In this document: piece after piece, positions 47,080 to 58,387 of the stretch
How the letters are laid out: each line of letters begins with the position of its first letter
Position numbering within the stretch: the stretch's first letter is position 1
NCBI GenBank assembly: GCA_037157565.1
Contig: JAZHRO010000036.1
Coordinates: forward strand, 137,012,501 to 137,076,500
Length of the DNA: 64,000 nucleotides
Direction of reading: 5' to 3'
DNA from: Thalassia testudinum
Taxonomy: Eukaryota > Streptophyta > Magnoliopsida > Alismatales > Hydrocharitaceae
Made by a program: the position numbers and the translations under genes
The notes under the pieces: generated by a model
The model's input: the letters and a program-made list of their open reading frames with translations, nothing else
The model's database searches: none
What the model was told of the DNA's origin: nothing

Positions 47080-48850
47080 ATGGCCGAACCTAGAGTAGAT
47101 GAGGTTGAGGACCAACTCCCACCAGATACGATGGCCATCATCTAGGCCCAGATCAACGCAAACCACTGGCTTCAGCAACAACAAATTTACACTATCATGC
47201 AAGCCATACACTGGTTGCAGAACCCGTAGGGGCAACCACCACCACCTTTCGTAGGTTCGCAAGGACAACCACCACTTGATCCACCACCATTCCAGGACCA
47301 ACCTAGGCCCCTTCGCGACTTCTACAATCCTTCTGCGATTCGGATTGAGCCACACCTTAGGATCCCTGAAGGGGGAGATGATTTTGAGCTGAAACTAAAC
47401 GTCCTGAGCCTGATTTAGAGCCATTTCCATGGAAGCTCAAATGAGGACCCCTTCCAGCACCTAAAGGATCTTGACTGGATCGCCCGGACTGTAAAACCTA
47501 GGAACATTAGCCTTAACATTATTTTGATTAAGATGTTCCCCTTCTTGCTGAGACAAAGCATCTCACTGGCTTAGAACCCTAGGAAGACCCATCACTACCT
47601 GGGAAGAACTGAGGCATGCATTCTTAAAGAAATTCTTCCCCATAGGAAAGACAATGCCCTCAGAAGAGCCATTACCACCATTACACTCTAGGGCGAGGAA
47701 CAGTTCCATAAGGTGTGGGAGAGATTTAATGAACTATTGAGGAAATGCCCACACCACGAAGTACCAAGGTGGCAATTGGCCCAGATATTCTACCACGGTC
47801 TAGACAGCAACCTTTGGAACTCCGTTAATGCCTCATGCGGGGGAAACTTCCTGAACAAAGACGAGGAGAGAATGTTTGAGCTCTTCGAGTCTATGAGTGA
47901 AAATTCACTCAACAATGCCTCCATGACCCAGTTTAGTTGATCCAGTCAACCCCGTGGTGGGATCTATGAGGTACAAGCAAATTCTAGAACGATTGACATG
48001 GATATCATTGCTAAGAAATTGGATCAAGTGGAATTAGTAGATAGAAAGATAGATGAACTACCGAACTAGACTAGGAACCCGCTACAGCCCTCTCCCTGGC
48101 AAAGGGAGCTTACAATGTTGACCTGGTCCAGCCACTAAGCCAGACGAACCTAGAACAACCCCTATCCACATTCCAGGGAGAGACCTTTGCTCCCTCAACC
48201 CTTGATTACTCTCTTCCCTCCCCCTCGACATCTGCTATCATTGAAGATGTACAGGCTATCCAAGGTTATTCCAGACCTAACCCTTTCTCCAACACCTACA
48301 ACGCCGGCTGGCGTAATCACCCAAACTTTGCTTAGACAAACCAGAAACCGCCTCAATTTCAGAACCACCCCAAGCCAAACCAGCAGCTAAACCTGCCCTC
48401 CTATCAGCAAGGACCACCGGTTAGACCCCCCTATTATCCGAATAGGGCGGCCCCTCCCCCACAAAACCAAATGGACACCCTGATAGAAATGATTGCTGAA
48501 ATGAACCAAAAACACCAGGAGGAAATGGCTTTAGTGAAGGGACAATTAAGCCAGCTGTTGGATTGTAAACAACAAGGATCCCTCCTCAGCCACAACTGAA
48601 CCCGCGAAATGTGATTAACAGAGGCTCCAATTCGCAAGGGTTCCAAGGAAATCTCGGGCAGGCCCACATGGTTCACCCAGCCGTACAAACACTCCGTGGG
48701 TTTGGTGCTTCTTCTTCCTCTTCTTCTCAAGGATCAACCCATGGTCCCAATGCCTTTGCAAATGCGGTAATCTTGAGAAGTGGCACCAAAACCCAGGATC
48801 CCAAATGGTTGACTCCTCCCGTGACTTCACCCCTGAAATGCCGACTCTGA
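47080..48850 (+). pseudogene. Athila-like gag
   Basis: Starts MAEPRVDEVEDQLPPDT at 47080 and soon meets stops (the first is TAG, after TMAII). The conserved gag core is readable across frames: IPEGGDDFELKLNVLSL, then SHFHGSSNEDPFQHLKDL and FPFLLRQSISLA (47360-47570). WERFNELLRKCPHHEVPRWQ and FYHGLDSNLWNSVNA follow at 47715-47840. The later part is Pro/Gln/Asn-rich, as in Athila gag. Several frameshifts and stops make it non-functional. Confidence 0.85.
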
Positions 48851-49103
48851 AGAGGAACAAGAAAAACCCAAGGACCCAGAAATAAACCCTATTCACATTC
48901 AGACACCATATCCCGAGGCCTTAGAGACGATCAACAAAAAGAAAAGTGTTATGGAGACTAAGGAGATTTTGGAGATCTTTAAGTAGGTTTAGATTAATAT
49001 TCCGCTACTCGAAGCCGTCAAACACATTCCGGCTTACGCCAAGTTCCTGAAGGATGCCTGTACACCAAAGTGTAAGCCACGACCTCAAGCACCTAGGAAG
49101 GTT

Positions 49104-49970
49104 GTGCTCTCAGAGCAAGTGAGTTCCGTGATATTGAGCAACCTTTCGCTCAAACGAACTCACCCAGGAGCATCCCTGATATCCTGCAATATCAGGGACA
49201 TGACATTTAATAGAGCGCTCTTGGACTTAGGTGCTTCCATCAATCTGATTCCGACAACCCTGTACCACCAATTTGGATTTGGAGAGTTGATGCCCACACC
49301 TGTGACCATCCAGTTGGCCGATAGATCTGTGAAGACCCCGAAGGGGGTTGTCGAGGACGTGATTGTTTAGGTCAAGGACTTCTATTTCTCGGTCGACTTC
49401 TTGGTGCTCAACATGGAAGTCCCTGAATAACTACAGAACACACCCATCATCCTAGGTAGACCTTTCTTAGCAACGGCTAAGGCAAACATCGATTGTGGCA
49501 CGGGATGTATGGAAATCGCCTTCGGAGACAAGAAGGTGCAGTTGGATATCTTCCGAGTGACCAAGTCTTTTGATTGCGACTGTATCAAGGAATACGATCC
49601 CGTGGAGCCTTTGGTCGAGGAATGCCTCACCCTTAGTTATGTCTCGGACTACCAACCTTGTAACAATTGTTCTGACCCGTCACCATCTATGCACATGGAC
49701 CTTTGTAGGGCTGATTACCATCAACCAACACCATTCGAGGAGATTGATGTTGATCAACTCTTGCCTTTCCCCTTTCCATCAAACATTGTTTCACCCACAC
49801 CTGAACTAAAACTGCTACTTGAGAATCTCAAGTATGTCTTCCTGGGACCTGACCCGTCCTTCTCAATAATTATCAACGCCAACCTAACCAAGGATCAAGA
49901 ACATAGATTGACCACGACCCTATCAGAACATAGAGCTGCCATTGGCTGGACTATTTCAGACTTGAGATGA
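49104..49970 (+). pseudogene. Athila-like protease region
   Basis: Retropepsin-type protease. The active-site region reads LLDLGASINLIPTTLY at ~49210-49260, where the usual D(L/S)GAS triad is kept. A TAG after VEDVIV (49368-49370) interrupts it. Then ILGRPFLATAKANIDCGTG (about 49450-49500) restores the typical flap and C-terminal motif, and a linker to RT (49509-49970) ends EHRAAIGWTISDLR. Confidence 0.85.
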
Positions 49971-50033
49971 ATTAGCCCCACCTATTGTACCCACAAGATT
50001 TACCTAGAAGATGGGGCGTGATCCTCCCGTCAG

Positions 50034-51330
50034 ATGCAGAGACGATTAAACCCAAATATGCGGGAGGTCGTTAAGAAGGAAATTATCAAATGGCTTGACG
50101 CTGACATCAACTATCCCATCTCCGATAGCCCTTGGGTGAGCCCCACTCAAGTGATTCCAAAGAAAGCCGGACTCACCGTTGTCACCAATGAGCATGGCGA
50201 ATCCATCCTCACTGCACCACCACCGCATGGCGGGTGTGTACTGATTATAGGAAGCTCAATGAGGTGACCAAGAAAGATCATTTCCCCCTGCCATTCATCG
50301 ACCAGATTCTTGAACGATTGGTAGGGCAAAAGTATTTTTGCTTCCTGGATGATATTCAGGATATAACCAAGTCGCAATTGCTCCTGAAGATCAAGAGATG
50401 ATCACATTCACTTGCCCGTACGGCACGTTTGCATTACATCGTATGCTGTTCAGGTTATGCAACGCACCCACCACCTTTCAGCGCTGCATGCTAGCCATCT
50501 TTTCAGAGATGGTGGGTGAATACTTGGAGGTCATTATGGATGATTTCTTAGTGTTTGGGAATTCATTCAACCACTATTTGAGCAACATGGAGAAAATCCT
50601 GAAACGATGTATCGAGGTTAATTTGGTATTAAGCTGGGAAAAGAGCCATTTCATGGTTCAAGAAGGAATAGTCCTCGATCACATCGTCTCACATAGGGGC
50701 ATTGAGGTGGATCGAGCTAAAGTTGATTTGATTTCCAAACTTCCCCCACCTACCTCGGTCTGGCAAATCCGCTCGTTCCTTGGACACGTTGGCTTCTACC
50801 GAAGGTTCATCAAAGACTTCTCCAAGCTCTCCAAATCCTTGACCGACCTTCAGGCCAATGATGCCCTATTCCACATGACCTCTGATTGCATCCAGGCTTA
50901 CCACACCCTCAGGGGCTTAGTCTCCACCGCACCCGTACTTCAGCCCCTGGACTGGTCCCAGGATTTTGAGATCATGTGTGATGCATCAGATTTTGCCATA
51001 GGAGCAGTCCCAGGACAAAGACAAGACAAGAAACCTGTGGTGATCTACTATGTGAGCAAGACGTTGGACGAGGCCCAACGGAATTATATGGTCACAGAGA
51101 AAGAACTGCTCACCGTAGTTTTTGGACTCGAAAAGTTCCGATCTTATCTTCTAGGATCCCCCGTGACCATTTATACAGACTACTCGGCCATCCGGCATTT
51201 GTTGGCCAAGAAAGACACTAAACCTAGGTTCATCGGATGGATCCTACTCTTGTAGGAATTTGACCTGGAAATCCGCGACAAGGCCGGGTCAAAGAATGTT
51301 GTGGCCGATCACCTATCCAGACGCCACCCA
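50034..51330 (+). pseudogene. Athila-like reverse transcriptase and RNase H
   Basis: The frame at 50034 opens RRLNPNMREVVKKEIIKWLD, the classic start of Athila RT, with PISDSPWVSPTQVIPKK. A frameshift near 50230 separates it from YRKLNEVTKKDHFPLPFIDQ. The palm block with catalytic IMDDFLVFG is at 50533-50560 in the long frame 50398-51255. RNase H follows, with [14 protein letters not shown] (Asp, ~50970) and ITEKEL-type [14 protein letters not shown] (Glu). The C-terminal segment is broken by a TAG at 51253-51255, and NVVADHLSRR follows. Confidence 0.9.
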
Positions 51331-51539
51331 TACCACATTGGGCCTTCCTTGCCCTTATTTAACACCTTTCCCGATGAACAAATTTTGGCTGTGCAAGACA
51401 GGAAACAACCTTGGTATGCTGACTATGTCAACTACCTGGTTGTAGGACAGACCCTGCACAACTGGTCCAGATAGCAACGGGATAAGTTCTTGGCTGAAGC
51501 CAAGCACTATTTCTGGGATGATACCATGTTGTTTCGCCT

Positions 51540-52689
51540 CTGTGCTAACCAGATCATCATGAGGTGTATCCCGGAGGATGAAGTTCAGAGTATGCTATCT
51601 CTTTGTCATGACTAAGCTTGTGGTGGCCACTTCTCAGGAAAGAAAACGACTGCAAAGGTTCTGCAGTCCGGATTTTACTGGGCTTCCTTATTTAAGGATG
51701 CCCACAACTTTGCTAAGACTTTCTCTTGCTGCCAGACTCTGGGGACCATGACCAGAAAAGTTATGATGCCCCTCCAGCCAATTCTGATCGTCGAAATCTT
51801 TGACATTTGGGGTATTGATTTTATGAGCCCCTTTCCACCATCCAACGGCTTTGAGTATATCTTAGTCTCTGTAGACTATGTGTCCAAATGGATTGAAGCC
51901 GTCGCCACTCGCCGATGAGATCCTAAGGCTGTTATGGACTTTGTTAAGCAAAACATCTTTTCTCGGTTTGGAATACCAAAGGCCATGATCAATGATGGTG
52001 GAAGTCATTTTATCCACACCCAATTTCATGCCATACTCAGAAAATATGAGGTTACTCACCTCATTGCCACCTCGTATCATCTGCAAATGAATGGCCAGAC
52101 CAAGGTCTCAAATAGGTAGATCAAGAACATTTTACAAAAGACCGTGAGACCTAACAGGAAGGACTGGTCCTCATGACTGGATGATGCCCTATGGGCATAC
52201 CGGATCACTTTCAAGACCCCGATAGGCATGTCACCTTATCGCCTGGTCTTTGGCAAAGCTTGCCACCTTCCTGTCGAGTTGGAACACCAAGCTTACTGGG
52301 CTGTTAAGCAATGTAACATGGATTCCCAGTTAGCTGGTGAGTAGAGGACGCTCCAACTCTCCGAGCTCGAGGAGATTCGTCGAGATGCTTTTGAGAATAG
52401 TCGGTTATACAAGGAGAAAATGAAAGCCGTCCACGACCGATTCTTCCATAGAAAGACCTTTGAGCCTAACCAGCAAGTCTGTCTTTTTGACGCCCGACTA
52501 AAACTCTTTCCTAGAAAGCTCAGGTCCAAGTGGACAGGACCGTTTATGGTAGTCAAGCCCTACTCCAATGGGGTGATTGAAATTGTAGATTCGAACACTG
52601 CGCATACTTTCACAGTCAATGGTTAGAGATTGAAACACTTCCTCACCCAAGTTCCCCCAAAGGAGGTTGTCACCCACATTGAGGGATGA
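51540..52689 (+). pseudogene. Athila-like integrase
   Basis: The zinc-finger region (CHD...[10 protein letters not shown], 51605-51640) and FSCCQ precede the core. The first catalytic Asp is in [10 protein letters not shown] (~51815) and the second in INDGGSHFIH (~51990). At the catalytic Glu site the sequence is MNGQTKVSNR (~52090), where this family usually has QVEVSNR; the Glu codon reads as Lys. Stops occur at 51916, 52118 and elsewhere. The C-terminal part (52420-52626) contains KLRSKWTGPFMVVKPYSNGV, and the frame ends with a TGA at 52687-52689. Not functional. Confidence 0.88.
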
Positions 52690-54055
52690 CACGAAGCATC
52701 GCCCAGCTGAAGGCATTAAACTCAGCGCTTCCTAGGAGGCAACCCAGAAGATTTAGACTGATTAAGTATTTTACTTCACTCAGGTCATATCTTTTTGAAC
52801 CCCTGTTGCATCCATGTATTTGTCAAAGAGGACATTGTCCAACTTAAGCATGGGGGGAGTGGTAATTTGCATGATTCTGAGTCCATCAATCTGAATAAAA
52901 TAAAAAAAGGAAAAAAATTGAATTTAGGAGGAAAAACCTAGGCATTAGGAACTTGTCAACAATAGGAAATAATACGAAAAGAACCTGAACACTTAGACTT
53001 TTCAGGCCTTCAGGCTTAATCAGCCCTGGTGTTCGTTAAAATATGGATTTAACTTCAAATTCTTGCAACCTTAATTTATTCTAATCCACCAATAAAATAA
53101 GGTGATAAGTATACGACGTATCAACTCACCCTCTAACTCAGAGAGACTTTTAGTCTAAGCATCTGCACACATTTTTGCACTGACTCACTCCTTGGAGATT
53201 CTGACAGAAATTGGGTAGCTAATGAACCTTCTAGGGAGGTATGGCTGGCAAGTTGTCGTAGGTAACAGCCCATTAGCTAGTTGTCCAGAGCCCAGCCACA
53301 GGACCACCTTCTTTTTATTGCCTCTAGGTAAATTTGAGATCAGGGAAGCCACCTACTAGAAAAAAAAAGAAAAAAAAAGATAGAAGAAAAAAAGAACAAA
53401 ATAAAACACACTTCACCGCACGAGTATGGCTGGCAAGTAATCGTGGGTAATAGCCCATTGTTCGGTTGTCCAGAACCCAGCTCATTAAATGCACAAAAAG
53501 ACCCAAAACACTTAAGGAAGAAGCGGAGAAGTAGAGCAATCCGGGGAGATATACACTGGAAAAATCCTTGTGTTGACCCCAAGTAGAAAAAAAGTAGGGA
53601 GAAAGCTACCGATCAGACAGATACACCTTCAGGCAAAACACTTCCTTTCCCGATCACTTAGGGGTGTAGAAACCCGAAGTCTGTCTGAATTACTGTTGAG
53701 TGAGTCTATCACGATCTTCACACCAAGATGCTTAGCACTTAGAGTCTTTTCCAAGTTCTAGGTGGGTTGGGTAACCGTAAAGAGTTGCCAACACACTCTC
53801 AACTCCACTCCAAATATCTAAAATTAGAAAAGATGAAAAGAAAAAAATATATACATGCCTTAAAGCGAGGATTCAGGCAATTCAAATTTTAGCAGACACT
53901 CAGGCGCTGTTTAGTCTCTGTAGATCAAGATCTTAGTATATTTCCTCCTGTTGACAAGTAACAAAATGTCTAAGTAATTACTTCTTGATTTCTGACTAAG
54001 AGTAGTGGCTAAAATGAACCTTGCTAGGGACTAGCAAGGAGTAAGAATGGGGGTA
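52690..54055 (+). other. Athila 3' non-coding region with polypurine tract
   Basis: Contains AAGCATGGGGGGAGTGG at 52846, a GGGGG tract typical after Athila pol, A-runs (53355-53400) and a GTATGGCTGGCAAGT repeat (53235 and 53424). The last bases AAGAATGGGGGTA (54043-54055) abut the LTR and fit a polypurine primer. Confidence 0.65.
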
Positions 54056-55192
54056 TGATACATTACATTTTACGATGATAATTTTGCCAAACGGGGTCGG
54101 TCTTAAAGATAATATACATGAATAGCACATCATGAAAGGGGCATGGGAGCATTGCATACATCGCATGTGAAGATTGCTTATAAACCAGTATTAATGGCCG
54201 TTTGCACAAGTTCATGTCAAAACAAGCATTGGATGAGTAAGCAGACCGCACGGATGAATTCAGAGCGACGAACGGAGTCCAACGTACTCGAAATTAGCCA
54301 AATCCGACATCAGAGCTCCCTTTATCGGCTTAAGAAGTTTTAGCCCACAGTAGGATAGCCACGCGGTGCAGTCAGGAGTGTTCGCCCAAATGCGAGTGAT
54401 GACATGTGAACAGCGCGTGCCACAACAGCAATTCGCGAGCGTGCCCTCTGCAAGATCTCAGCCGTCCGATCTCCGATCGGACGACCCTCAAGGCAACCAC
54501 GGGGATTGCGCACGAGAGGAAGCACAGCACGGGTGCGCGACCGTTGGGCAGAGGTCTTCACCGATGTTTTGGGAAAGGTTTTAGCGACGTCTCGCACGTC
54601 GCTAAATCCCCATCTTCATTAGGAAAGCCCTTCTTCCTATTTAAACCCCTTCCAACCACCCATAAAAGGCATTGAATACCCTTGCAAGTGTTCCACCCTA
54701 CTCCTGGCCACCTTTAGCACTCTTTTATAAGCACCGGAGTCGACGAGCCGCCGACGGAGCCAACCTTCACCGCCGTGGCTGCCTTGTCGTCTCCTCTTTC
54801 TCTCTCTTTCCAGCTTAGCTTTATTTTACTTGCGCTTAAGCATTTAGCTAGTCTTGTATTTGTAAAACTTAAAGTTGCATGATTAAATGGCGATGTTCCT
54901 TCTGTAGCTATTGTCTCTATTTTTCGTGAGTTTTCCTTAATCTTGTATTGCTTGAATGTTGCGATAAAAAGAATTCTAACCCTACTCTCTCTCTCTCTCT
55001 TTCTCTTGCTTTTCTCTCATGTTTTCTCGCAAGCAAAACCCGTTATTTCCGTAACACTAAGTGACAAGAAAAATCTGATTTTCTGGCCTCTTTGAGTTTC
55101 ACTCGAACTCACGTCCGTTTCTTCATTTAAAATCGATGTTACGAACGCAAACTACAACGATCCTTTTAAACAAATGCATCTGTAGCACGTCA
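54056..55192 (+). mobile_element. Athila-like 3' LTR
   Basis: A 1,137-bp LTR begins TGATACATTACATTTTACG and ends GTAGCACGTCA. It has TATTTAAACCCC at about 54638 as a TATA candidate. It is directly joined at 55193 to Tekay RNase H sequence in the opposite strand, so Athila inserted into the Tekay element. The next five bases (AAGAT) would be the target duplication; the left partner is lost. Confidence 0.85.
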
Positions 55193-55737
55193 AAGATCTC
55201 GAATGTCTCACCATACAGGTAGTGCCTCCATGTCTTCAGCGAGAAGACAACTGCTGCCAACTCTAAGTCATGGGTGGGGTAATTATGCTCATGGGGCTTC
55301 AGTTGCCCCGAAGCGTAACCGACAACGTGACCCCTCTGCATGAGCACACCACCCAACCCCTGCAATGATGCGTCGGTGTAAACCACGAACCTGCCACTAC
55401 TGTCTGGAATGGTAAGTACATGAGCTGAAGTCAGTCTCTCCTACAACTCCTAAAAACACGCCTCGTACTCGTTGGTCTAGGAAAAGGGCACGTCCTTCCG
55501 GGTCAGCTGAGTCATAGGACGTGCGATTTGAGAGAACCCTCTGATAAACCGCCGATAGTATCCTGCCTGTCCCAGGAAACTGTGTACCTCTGTCTCTGTG
55601 CGTTGTCTCTCAGACTTGAGCACGGCATCAACCTTGATTGGATCCACAGCCAATCTATCTCCCAATATCACGTGGCCCAAGAAAGTCACTTGTCTTAGCC
55701 TAAACTCGCACTTGTTGTACTTGGTATACAGCCTGCG
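55193..55737 (-). pseudogene. Minus-strand Tekay pol: RT thumb and RNase H, truncated
   Basis: Homologous to 13480-14035 of the plus-strand copy. It contains MTFLGHVILGDRLAVDPIKV (55477-55689) and the RNase H start [20 protein letters not shown], with HDLELAAVV carrying the Glu. It ends at ...GETFEIF where the Athila LTR begins. The rest of RNase H and all of integrase are absent, not found on the other side of Athila. Confidence 0.9.
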
Positions 55738-57041
55738 TCATCTCATGGTATCCAGGTACATGCATAAATGCTGTCCATGCTGTGCCTGATTCCGTGAGTA
55801 GACTAGGACGTCGTCGATGAACACCACCACAAACTGATCCAAATACAGTCTGAAAACACGATTCATCATGTCCATGAAAGCAGCAGGGGCGTTGGTCAGC
55901 CTGAACGGCATGACCAAGAACTCGTAGTGGCCGTACCGTGTACGGAAAGCTGTCTTGGAGACCTCAGTCTCCTTGATTCTCAACTGGTGGTAACCTGATC
56001 TCAGATCTATCTTAGAGAACACTGTGGCATCTCTCAATTGGTCAAAGAGGTCGTCGATACAAGGCAGCGGGTACTTCTTCTTGACGGTCACCCGATTCAG
56101 CTGTTGGTAGTCGACACAAAGTCACAGGATACCGTCCTTCTTCACAAACAACATGGGGGCTCCCCAAGGGGATGTACTGGACCTCACAAGGCCCTTCTCC
56201 AACAGGTCCTGTAACTGTGACTTGAGCTCTCGCAGCTCAAGCGGTGCCATCCTGTAAGGTGCAGTAGAAATGGGGCTGGTCCCCGGTACTAGTGAGATCT
56301 CAAACTCGATCTCACGCTCAGGCGGTAGTCCTGGCAACTCCTCTAGGAAAACATTAGGATACTCACAAAGCAGAATACTTTGAAAGTCGGCCACAGGGCA
56401 AGGCTCTGCTACAACACAAGCCAAGAAGCCCTCACACCCTTGGCCCAAAAGCTTCGCTGCCCGAAGCGTAGAGATGCACCTAAAGCCTCCGTCCACTGGA
56501 TGGCCGTGAAACTCAAAGGGAGGCAACTCTGGTATGGAGAAGACGATCTTCCTCCCAAAATAGTCCACTAAGGCGTGATACGCAGACAGCTAGTTCATCC
56601 CTAGAATCACACCAAAGTCCTCCATCAGGATCACAATCAGGTTGGCGGGAAGACTGTGTCCCCTATAGTGACCTTGCAGTCTGTAAAGACCTCCTCTGCT
56701 ACGAACAACTGTCCACCTGGCCCTCTAATTAGGAACGAAACCTCTAACGGTATACAACCTGATCCCAAATTGACGGCAAAACTCGAGGAGACAAAGGAAT
56801 GTGTGGCACCAGAATAAAAAAAAACATAGACTAATCTGCCAGAAACAGTAACCATACTTGACACCATAGAACCTGGAGCCCTGGAATCTCTATGTGTTAG
56901 AGCATTAATGCACCCCTTAGACCTAGGTGAAGATGAAGCGGCCACGCTGTTAGGCGAGCAGCAGCTGGCCGGTACCCTCCTCGTGACTGTTGTCCTCCCC
57001 ACGTGCCTGGTGACCGCGGTTGCTACCTCGGCCTCCAACAC
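55738..57041 (-). pseudogene. Minus-strand Tekay protease and reverse transcriptase
   Basis: The protease part (56637-57041) has FYSGATHSFVSSSF where the plus-strand copy has FDSGATHSF; the catalytic Asp is replaced by Tyr. A stop follows in GMN-LSAYH. The linker PNVFLEELPGLPP and the RT start QDLLEKGLVRSSTS are at 56122-56568. The RT core (55738-56091) keeps [30 protein letters not shown] (a Gly-to-Arg change) and the catalytic [11 protein letters not shown]. One stop separates DGIL from LCVDY. Confidence 0.9.
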
Positions 57042-57053
57042 TCGGTGTAGGGA

Positions 57054-58202
57054 TCATCTACTGTGCTCCGGCCCTAGATGGGCAGTTCCTTCTGATGTAG
57101 CCCGGCTGGCCACACTGGTAGCAGAGAGGAACACAGCCTCCTCCCTCAGTCGGTCTCTGCTGGTGGCTGGGCGGGGGTCTGGTGCTGGCAGTTGGTCCCT
57201 GTTTGAGACTCCCAAAGGCCACTGGTGGCCCCACAGAATGAGACTGCTCTCCTGCAACCACTGTATGCCTCTTCTCCTGATGGCCCTGTGAGTACTCGGG
57301 TTGGTAGGGCCTCTTCCATCTGCGTCAGTGTCTCGCGCAGCTGGGTTGGTCTCCTTATAAGTCATGGCCACCTCAACCACACGAGAAAAAGTGGGCAACT
57401 TCAGGGATTTCACATACCCCCGAATCACATGTTGGAGCTCCTTAGTAAACCTCTACAAGCGCTCCTCCTCAGTAGACACAGCTGTCGGGATGAAGCGTGA
57501 TAGCTCCAGGAAATGCGTGCGATACGTGCTAACTGTCATTACCCCCTGACGGAGAGTGTGGAACTCCCACCTCCTCTGGTCTTTCCAGGTTTGCGGGAAA
57601 TACTGCTCGCAGAAGAGAGCCACGAATTGGTCCCACATCGGCTCTCTCCCCTCTTGGCCTCTGATTGCCCTCCACTACCTATGGGCTGCGCTCTCAAGCT
57701 GATATGTGGCAAAGGCTATGCGGCATTCTGCAGGAGGGCGGAGGGTGTTGAACACCTTCTCTATCTGCTCCAACCAATCCTCTGCCTCAGATGGGCTCTC
57801 ATCCCCCTTGAAGGAGAGGGGCTTCAGCTTCCAAAATTGGCTAAAAAGCTCATGGTGGAGCTGTAACGGTGGAACAGGTACGCCTCCAGGCAAGGAGAGT
57901 TCATGCTCAGAAGTGTCTGAGAGTGGTGGGGGCGGTGGAGGATCACCCCCTCTAGCTCGTATGGTGCTGCGGCGGTTCCCCTGCCCCATGGAGGACTCTC
58001 CTTCCACGTCCTCTGGAAGGGGTAGCCGAGGAGGCTGCTAGAGCTCCTCTCGTACGATAACTCGGATTATCTGGGCGAGATCCTGGGCCTGAATGCCTAG
58101 GAGAGGTGAGTCAGCTGGTGCCTCAGGTTCGGTACATCCACCCCTTCGACCCCGCCCATGGCCACGTCTGCGGCCTGCCTTGAGAACTCCACGACGAGGC
58201 AT
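57054..58202 (-). pseudogene. Minus-strand Tekay gag
   Basis: Begins at 58202 with MPRRGVLKAGRRRGHGRGRR, similar to the plus-strand gag start, then IQAQDLAQIIRVIVREEL and a stop. The core (57675-58007) has FWKLKPLSFKGDESPSEAED and ATYQLESAAHR, with the Gln that is a stop in the plus-strand copy. MWDQFVALFCEQYFPQTWK follows another stop. The CCHC knuckle CYQCGQPGYIRRNCP is near 57080-57130. At least four stops or frameshifts disrupt it. Confidence 0.88.
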
Positions 58203-58368
58203 CTCCTACAAGGAGATAGGAAAAAGAGCAGGAACTATCCATGATAACAAATTACATCAAGAGATAAGACTCGAAATGAAGATCAAAGCGATACGTTGTG
58301 ATGGTTATCTAAGTTACATGCATGTGGGTGACCAGTTCTCAAACCAATTGGTTAATTTCTCGAGAGGA

Positions 58369-58387
58369 CCTTGCTCTGATACCATCT
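58369..58387 (-). other. Primer-binding site of the minus-strand Tekay element
   Basis: Read on the minus strand, AGATGGTATCAGAGCAAGG directly follows the LTR end. It contains TGGTATCAGAGC, complementary to initiator Met tRNA in plant elements. Confidence 0.88.
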
